Positions 57,386 to 64,000 of a stretch of 64,000 bases of DNA are shown one piece after another. Position 1 is the stretch's first letter; each line of letters begins with the position of its first letter. Position numbers and translations under genes: made by a program. Location of the stretch: assembly GCA_037962975.1 (NCBI GenBank), contig CM075670.1:154446501-154510500 (forward strand), written 5' to 3'. The notes beneath the pieces are model-generated. The model made no database searches, was not told where the DNA came from, and was given only the letters and a program-made list of their open reading frames with translations. The stretch is from Clitoria ternatea. Its lineage: Eukaryota; Streptophyta; Magnoliopsida; Fabales; Fabaceae.

Positions 57386-58832
57386 TCAAGTTAGAGAACT
57401 TGGTACCCATTTTATGTTGGGTCCTTTTTGGTTAGCTTGTGGTAATGTCCCTTTGGAAACCCACACCTTCCTTATAACATTTGGTCTAAATTTTCTAACA
57501 TGGCAATTTGAAGCATTATGACCCCTAATACCATAATGATTACCCTTCATAAAAGGTGATGTAGTTTTACTAGGTGGTATAAAGAAATTTTTATAATTCT
57601 TTTGTTTCCTATAGGCATTAAAGCCTAATCCCATTTTATCAAACATGCAACATTGTTTTCCAAGTAAAACATTTAAATTGTCTCTACCATTTGTAAATTT
57701 TTCTGAAGTTCTATTTAAGTCTAAAACCTTAGTTTCTAGAATGTTATATTTCTTTACAAATTCACATGGTTTTGTTTTAGAGCAAGTTTGATTTTCAATA
57801 ACTTCTTTTTTAAAATTTCATTTTCTTTTACTTGCTCAATTAGATGTATCTCAAGAGTTTCTATGGTTTTTCTTGACAACTTATACTTACTAGATAGTTT
57901 AGTATATTTATCATATAATTCTTTAAAAGCATCATATAATTCCCCCTTATCAAATTCATAAATATTTACCTCATCTTGCTCCTCTTGGTGATTGGCCATT
58001 AAGCATAGGTTTGCTTCTTCATTGTTTGAACCATCAGAGCTACTTACATCATTTTCGTCCCATGCTATATAGGCTCTTCTTCTTCCTCTTCTTTCTTTGT
58101 TTTTCTTCTTTAGATTTGGACAATCTACTTTGAAATGTCCTTCCTTGCCATATTCAAAACAAGAGGGTGAGGATGCATTATCTTTAAGTGTAGGTTTCTT
58201 ACCTTGATTTATGAAGCTTCTTTGAAACTTCTTGTTTTTCATAAATTTCCCAAATCTTTTTATGAATATCCCAAATTCTTCATCTTCATCATGGTCACTT
58301 TCTACCTCATCTTCATCAATTGAGGTGGCTTTGAGAGCAAGACCCTTCTTCTTGGAAGATTTTTCTTCCTCCTCTGTATTCTTTAAGTCCTTGAGCTCTT
58401 TCTCTTGTTCTTGAAGTTTTCCAAACAATGTAGCTAGAGACATGTCATTGATGCTTAGAGATTTCTTAATTGCGGTGACAAGAGGTTACCATTCCCTACT
58501 AAGGCTTTTCAACACTTTGTGAATAAGCTCTTTGATAGAATAAGATTTGCCAAGAGTAATGAGATGATTAATAATCAATGTGAACCTCTTTTGTAATTCA
58601 AGAATAGTTTCTCCAAAGTTCATCCTAAAGCTCTTATATTTACTAGTGAGTGTACTAATTTTTGAATCTTTTACGTCACTAGTTCCCTCATAAGTCATTT
58701 GAAGAGTGACCCACATTTCTTTAGCAGTTTTACAAGTTACAACTCTAAAGAACTCATCTGGACCTAAAGAAAGGGTGATGAGATTTTTAGCTTTGTAATT
58801 GTATTGGACTTTCTTTTCCTCTTCACTACTCC
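57386..58832 (-). pseudogene. Sirevirus gag, one stop and one frameshift
   Basis: The frame from 58832 (cut by the LTR at 58833) to 57754 reads EFFRVVTCKTAKEMWVTLQM, then an in-frame TAA after LSREW (about 58470), KLQEQEKELKDLK, a zinc knuckle CFEYGKEGHFKVDC and a coiled C-terminal part. The second knuckle Cys is Tyr. A frameshift near 57790 moves the homology into another frame (57790-57386) with GLGFNAYRKQKNYKNFF and a second, damaged knuckle YGIRGHNASNC. Gag would form the particle; the start is lost. Confidence 0.87.
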
Positions 58833-60724
58833 TGGGATGCCCCAAAATTGGGGGTAAATTTTTCACATTTTACAAGTCTTTATTTGATACATTAATTAAA
58901 GTGGTGAAGTTTTAATCAACACCCTGGATCTATGAAAAACCTATCTCATATATGGAGATATGAGAAGGTGAGTTAAAAATGATTAATGAGGAGTTTTCAA
59001 TTAAAAACAGCAGAAAGAATCATTTAAATTGATGTTGTATGATTGGGTTTAAAGAGAATGAATTTCATAAAATTCGATGGTTCATAATATGTTTAAAGTA
59101 TTATTAACATGATGCAAAAAGGAATATTAATGCCAAGGAAAATCAAAGTAATTGTCACAACAACATTTTAAGGGAATCAAGTGCCACTCGCTCAAGCGAG
59201 TACCACACTCGCTTAAGCAAGTTCGCGTGGTCACGCTTGGGCGAGATACAAAATACGCTTGAGCGAAGAAGAGAAGAGCATTAGGTGCCAATCTCACTTG
59301 AGCGAGCTCTGCTTCGCTTGAGGGGAATTACTCCAAAAGCATCAGGTACCTATTTCGCTTGGGCGAGGCATGCCCGCTTTAGTGAAAATAGGACAGAACC
59401 TCACTACCCACATTTCGCTCGAGCGAGGCTAGGCCCGCCTGAGCGAAAACCATCCAGAATCGATTTTCCCCCGCTCGCTTGAGCGAGCCTCCATACACTG
59501 GCCATTTTGCTTGAGCGAAAATGGTCTAGTGACTCTCCTACCTGAACTCTCTTGGGCGAGGCCTTCCCGCCTGAGCGAATTCTGGCCAGTGGCTACACCC
59601 TTGTTTCATGAGGATATCGCTTGAGCGAGATTCTCACTCGCTTGAGTGAGGTATGCAGAAACAACGAAAACATGCAAAATTTCATAAAACTTAGCATACC
59701 AAATCTCATTTTATGCCATTTTAGCCTATGCTAATACACTAGATATATTCAACCATGCATTCAAAGGTTCATCCAATTGTTTATACACATCAAAATCAAT
59801 TCCCATTCATTCGATACATACGACTTAAATCATTTTTGCACAAACTTCATGAAATGCTACAAGTTATGAAATACCTTATTCTTTCGTAAAATTTATCATC
59901 AACAAGCATCATAATTCATTATCTTACATCATCTAGGTCATTAATGAAAATCGGCCATACACACCAAGTTCCAATTTTCAAACATGACCCTCAAAATCAT
60001 CAAGCTATAATCTAGATGGCAAAATAAGCATACATATACACTATATGCTATACAAAAGTCTAGATTTACCGGCCAAGGCGTTTCCTCTACACCTATTTAC
60101 CTCCTTCATCAAAATGTACTTTAAAAGATTCACTCCACCCATGAGTGCCCTGCATCACAAGTCAAAAAAGTGGACAACATCGGAGAGTGAGTCATATATT
60201 CCAAAAAAATGAATATGAATACCATGTGATCATGTTCATATGTATCACAACATATATATTTTGCATTCACACAGATTTCATCATCAACCATCATCACATA
60301 ATACAAACATCTTTGTAAATCAAGCAAGTATACAATCATACACATGATCTAGTTCTTCAACAAATTGGACTATTACACATCTCATCATTTTACTCAAATT
60401 ATTATTTGGTATTCACATCTTTTACGTTGTCTTAATTCATTTTCTCACCTTCTCACCCACAACACAATCATCATCACATCTCATCACCTTTGGCATACTT
60501 CATTGCTATATACAAATGCTCTTAAGCTAATGCATATGCACAACGGAATATTTCAACAATTATAGACCTGACTGTGGGAATATAAATACCAATTGTGGGA
60601 TTCAAGTATGATCATCTACCATATCCCTACTGCAGTAGTAAAATGTGTACACTTATCATCAAATTACATGCATTTCACTAATCTTTTACTGTAACAAACC
60701 ACATCGCCCATTTTACAACACCTG
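58833..60724 (-). mobile_element. LTR of family S, cut by another LTR
   Basis: It starts TGGGATGCCCCAAAATTGGGG and follows the same order as 28488-30470 and 52828 onward, including a CGCTTGAGCG array (59186-59650) and a region near 60480-60720 that matches 30230-30470. It is interrupted at 60724 (flank ACCTG) and does not resume in the window, so its right end and duplication are not seen. Left flank ACTCC. Confidence 0.82.
59186..59650. repeat. CGCTTGAGCG palindromic-word array
   Basis: About 15 words such as TCGCTTGAGCGA and TCGCTTGGGCGA; the first two are 21 bp apart (59188, 59209). Same place in the LTR as 28847-29362. Confidence 0.85.
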
Positions 60725-60928
60725 TGTAACATCCTGTTTTTAATAATAGTCCTATTTTGTAAATTATGAAGTATGGAAGGTCTGTAAGTGATAATCAATG
60801 AATAAAACACCCAGTGGATGGTTTGTAATACTTCAAAAATTCCATTTTTGGACATAATCATGGAATTTATATAAACCTTTAGAGATATTATTCTTTTTCC
60901 AAGTGAAACATGCCTTAGAAAGAACTGT

Positions 60929-61885
60929 CCGAGTGAAAAAGGGACTCTATTCCGAGTGAAAGAGAAAAATTCCGAGTGAAGGTAGAAATTCCGAGTGAAG
61001 GTTGTGTTTTCCGAGTGGAACATGGCCGAGAGGGTTTCTTCCGAGTGGAGTCCTTGTCTCAGAGGCACTTATGAGTGAAGTGGGACTGATAGAACCACTT
61101 CTGGGTGAAAGAATCTGAGTGACTCACCTTGGAGTGACTCACTCCCGAGTCAAATGCCTTCAAATGACTCATTTCCGAGTCAATTATCTCTGAATGGCTC
61201 GTTTCCGAGTCAAACACCTCAGAAAGACTCATTTTCGAGTCAAGTATTTTCCAATGACTCGTTTCTGAGTCAATCATTGTCAAACGTTTCATTTCTGAAT
61301 GAAAGTTCACTGAGTGCCTCATTTCTGAGAGAAGTACAAAGGAAAATTCATTTCCGAGTAAAGAAATTCCGAGAAGGTTATCTCAGAGTTGAGTGTAACT
61401 CTGCCGAATGAAAGATCTCTGAGTGTAACTCCGAGTAGGATGGCACTGAGTGGGAATCTATGAAGTGTTTGCCCAGAAGTATTTTGGACTAGCTTCACTC
61501 GTGAGAAAATGAAAAGGAAGTCGGTTTTTGAAATAAACTACCAAGTGAGAAAAGACTCGGTCTGGAATGATTTAACCGATTGAAAAACTGATTGAGATGA
61601 CTCAAACTTGAGTGATGTTGCCGAGTAGACTGATTGAGAGTTGACTCGGTTTTGGAATATATTGCCGAGTGAAAAACTGAGTGAAGAATGACTCGGTTTG
61701 GAATAAATTGTGTCGCGTGAAAACTGAGTAAGAGGAGTCGGTTTGGATTAATTCTACTGAGTGGAAACCGAATGGATGACGGGTCAGTCTTGGATCGGAA
61801 ACCGAGTGATGGGATGAAGGTTCAATCACTACTGCCCAGTCTTTTCCTTTATGACTGATTGAACAATGCTGGAACTCCGAGTGAA
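60929..61885. repeat. CCGAGTGA word cluster
   Basis: Some 30 or more copies or one-base variants of CCGAGTGA (also CCGAGTCA and the inverted form TCACTCGG) lie in about 950 bp. Inverted forms dominate the solo LTR 1489-4342 and parts of the Tekay-type LTRs. Confidence 0.8.
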
Positions 61886-62559
61886 GGCAACTACCAAGCG
61901 AGGCTTGTGTGTCTTGCTCAAGCGAGTCGGTATTCGCTTGAGCGAAACTTCCCCTGACAGTGCAGTGTATGACACACGCTCAAGTGAGTAAGGATTTCGC
62001 TTAAGCGAGAGGGACTTGGATTTCCTTTTCTTCACACTACTGGCAGTTTCCAGTCGGTTTAGATGCTGACCGAGTAGAATTTTAGTCGGCATACAGTCAC
62101 AGAATTAAAGTTTTGACACTAATTTTGTCCTCTTATGCATATTTTAATATATCTATTCCAATCATACCCACCCTAGCATGTAGGCGGCCAAAAATGGACA
62201 ATATTACAGCTCATTTCTTATCTGAACTTCCATTATTTCCACAATCAAACACACCTAACAGCCCACTAAAATGCAACCACGGGAAAACTTGTCTCCCCCA
62301 CTTGCCTTTGCATTATTAAACAAACACCACCTCTTCCGAAACTCTTAAAACAAAGAAGTTAGTGAATCTTCTACCTCTCAATTCCTCTTCTCCATCAAGA
62401 TACAATCAAACTGAAGCTAGGACAGTAAAGAGAACATTTTCCAATCAGCCAAAGATCTTCAATCCAAGTAAGAGGGGATAGGGTTGTGAATAATTATTAA
62501 ATGGGTAGAATTGTATGTTGTTCTAGGATTCCAGTATTATTTTCGTATCTTGTTACTCA

Positions 62560-63260
62560 GTTTTAAAGCTGAAAATGTATGAATTTGATTCTGATTTCTC
62601 CAACAAAGTTGTAGATCTTTTTGTTATGTGAATTTTGAGACCTGAACCGAATGATTTGGATGTGTATAGTATGAGTTATAGCCAAAATACTACAGCATGT
62701 CCGTTTGGAATATTTATCTTATGTTTTGTGTATATATTAGTATTCTGGGAGTTATACATATATAATCAGCCTTTGATGTCTTCACTAAAGTTGTAGATAT
62801 TTATGTTATGGATCTATAGAAAGCGGTTTCAAGTTAAAAGGATGTTTGTAGCTCTAGTTATGCCTAAAATACTGAAGTATGCCCAAGCTGAAAATCTGTT
62901 AACATGAAATACGAATATTATTTTTAAAACTGGGAATTTGGTGGTGAAAATTAGTGATCGGTATCTTCATGAAAGTTTTAGATATTTGTCTTATGAGTAA
63001 TGTAGAACTGGTCTCATGCCAAAATTATTTTTGTAGCTCCAGAAACGTGGAAAATACTAACATATGTACATTTTGAAACTCTATTTGAGGTGGTCCTGTA
63101 TTCTGTGAATAAGTGGTGTTTCTGTTTGGAATTTGAAATTATGGTCTTCATCAAAGTTGTAGATAATTCTATTATTGAACTACAGAAAGTGGAATCACTT
63201 AAAAAGGATTTGATTTGCTCAAGTTATGGCTATTTTACTAACGTATGTTGCTGTTGGAAA
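62560..63260. repeat. Degenerate ~180-bp tandem repeat
   Basis: The words 'aaagttgtagat' or 'aaagttttagat' recur near 62607, 62783, 62970 and 63150, and 'aaaatactgaagtatg'-like words near 62690, 62863, 63050 and 63225. That implies about four old units of 175-190 bp. Confidence 0.65.
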
Positions 63261-63704
63261 ATGCTGAAACTTACCTATAATGGTTATTAGGGATGAAAAT
63301 GATATTTTTCATATGAATAATGATTTAGTATTGAATTATTGAGAAACTATGAATTATTATGGATAATATTGAGTGCCCTATGAATATTACACAATTTGTA
63401 TATCTTGATGATGAATGATTATGAATGACTAAATATATATGTACATGAATGCCTTGTGTATTATTAAGATATGTTGTTGAAAACAGTAAATCCATGATTC
63501 TGAAAATTATCATATGTGTTGTGTCCTTTGAGGACTTGTGATTTTCCAAGTGATTATGGAAATATTGATATCATGATATGTTAAATCGATTAAAGAGTAT
63601 CAAAGGCATTCATGCATCATAAGTATTTGGACGCACCATGGAATTTAGGGGTTCCATGATTGCCTACCCTAGTGGGGGGTTACTCTACGATGAGTTAAAG
63701 CCCT

Positions 63705-63893
63705 ATTTTCACAGGAACCATGGGAGTGTAGGGATCCATGGTTATGCAAAATTCCTACTTTGTACTTATTTTCACAGGAGCCATGAGGGTGTAGGGATTC
63801 ATGGTTATGCAAATTCCTACTTGTGCACTTATTTTCACAGGAGCCATGGGGATGTAGGGATTCATGGTTATGCAAATTCCTACTGGTGTCTCT
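63705..63893. repeat. 63-bp tandem repeat, three units
   Basis: Units begin with 'attttcacagga' at 63705, 63768 and 63831, an exact 63-bp period. Because 63 is a multiple of three and the unit has few stops, open frames exist on both strands (about 63638-63958 plus, 63669-63950 minus); they are probably not genes. Confidence 0.92.
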
Positions 63894-64000
63894 ATAAGAC
63901 TTTTTACTGCAGTATTTCCACCAAACCAAATGGATCCAGCATGACATCATTTGACTAATTAAAGATTTATTAATTATAAATGAACTTATTTGGCATATTC

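Larger units (their letters stand above)
26370..58832 (-). mobile_element. SIRE-type Sirevirus (Ty1/copia), minus strand, heavily interrupted and deleted
   Basis: Read on the minus strand: gag (58832-57754), protease (about 57330), integrase (57316-56411 and 52822-52601), then directly the envelope-like ORF (52600 to 41226), polypurine tract (40749-40765) and 3' LTR (40748-40440 with 27669-26370). RT and RNase H are absent. Insertions split it at 27670-40434, 41834-52170, 52828-56410 and 58833 onward. The 5' LTR is not in the window. It is assigned to the SIRE clade from the gag, IN and env-like ORF order and the LTR start TGTTTGAAAATTATTTTAGG. Confidence 0.85.
60725..64000 (+). mobile_element. 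Chromovirus-like LTR, right end outside the window
   Basis: It starts TGTAACATCCTG after the flank ACCTG (60720-60724). It holds a CCGAGTGA word cluster (60929-61885), four CGCTTGAGCG words (61910-62010), a CT-rich leader-like stretch (62340-62420), a roughly 180-bp degenerate repeat (62560-63260) and a 63-bp tandem repeat (63705-63893). No coding sequence of an element is seen before the window ends. Plus orientation is inferred from the leader. Confidence 0.7.

Noticed and set aside
57360..57390. Possible intron 3' splice site between SIRE gag and protease (TTTTATAG/GT on the minus strand)
   Set aside because: Two stops sit beside it, but Sirevirus gag-pol is not known to be spliced there, and no matching donor with an open upstream exon is evident.

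Overview
The window is plant nuclear DNA made almost entirely of nested LTR retrotransposons. I found no host protein gene, tRNA or rRNA. Every recognisable protein segment is retroelement gag, protease, reverse transcriptase (RT), RNase H, integrase or the envelope-like ORF of Sireviruses. The close match of two elements to the SIRE type known from soybean, with long-LTR Tekay-type chromoviruses and Athila-type gypsy elements, suggests a legume. That is a low-confidence guess at species level.

Layout. 1-5344 is an old, unclassified retroelement remnant with a 218-bp direct repeat, cut by a solo LTR (1489-4342). 5345-19551 is a complete minus-strand Tekay-type chromovirus (TSD CCCTG) with a dead gag-pol (8566-12984). 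Its right LTR holds a related solo LTR in the opposite orientation (14850-17944, TSD TTGGG). 19557-23400 mixes an LTR end, two pieces of a TAT/Ogre-type RT split around an Athila-type 5' LTR plus gag (19873-22680), and a transposon-protein fragment. 23410-26369 is the 3' end of another minus-strand gypsy element. A minus-strand SIRE element (26370 to 58832, RT deleted) is inserted there. Inside it lie a plus-strand solo LTR (27670-40434, TSD GATTA) that itself contains a same-family solo LTR (28488-32436, TSD GAACC) and a second SIRE element (33522-39169); an Athila-type element (41834-52170, TSD GTGAC); and a further solo LTR (52828-56410, TSD ACAAG). From 58833 to the right edge there is another LTR of that family, cut at 60725 by a different LTR that leaves the window.

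No complete autonomous element survives. The best-preserved coding unit is a 373-codon envelope-like ORF at 36204-37325.

The most interesting signal is not a gene. Five non-chromoviral LTRs (two Sireviruses, three gypsy) each carry an array of short self-complementary words: GAATCGATTC, TAATCGATTA, CGCTTGAGCG or AGCGTAGGCACGCT. In each case the near edge of the array lies about 110-160 bp upstream of a TATA box. In the Athila element successive sites are 20-21, 32 or 41-43 bp apart, close to 2, 3 or 4 turns of the helix. In the SIRE elements they form pairs about 20-22 bp apart repeated about every 72 bp. The same word and spacing recur in front of the envelope-like ORF. This looks like a convergently used U3 enhancer architecture shared by unrelated retrotransposons.
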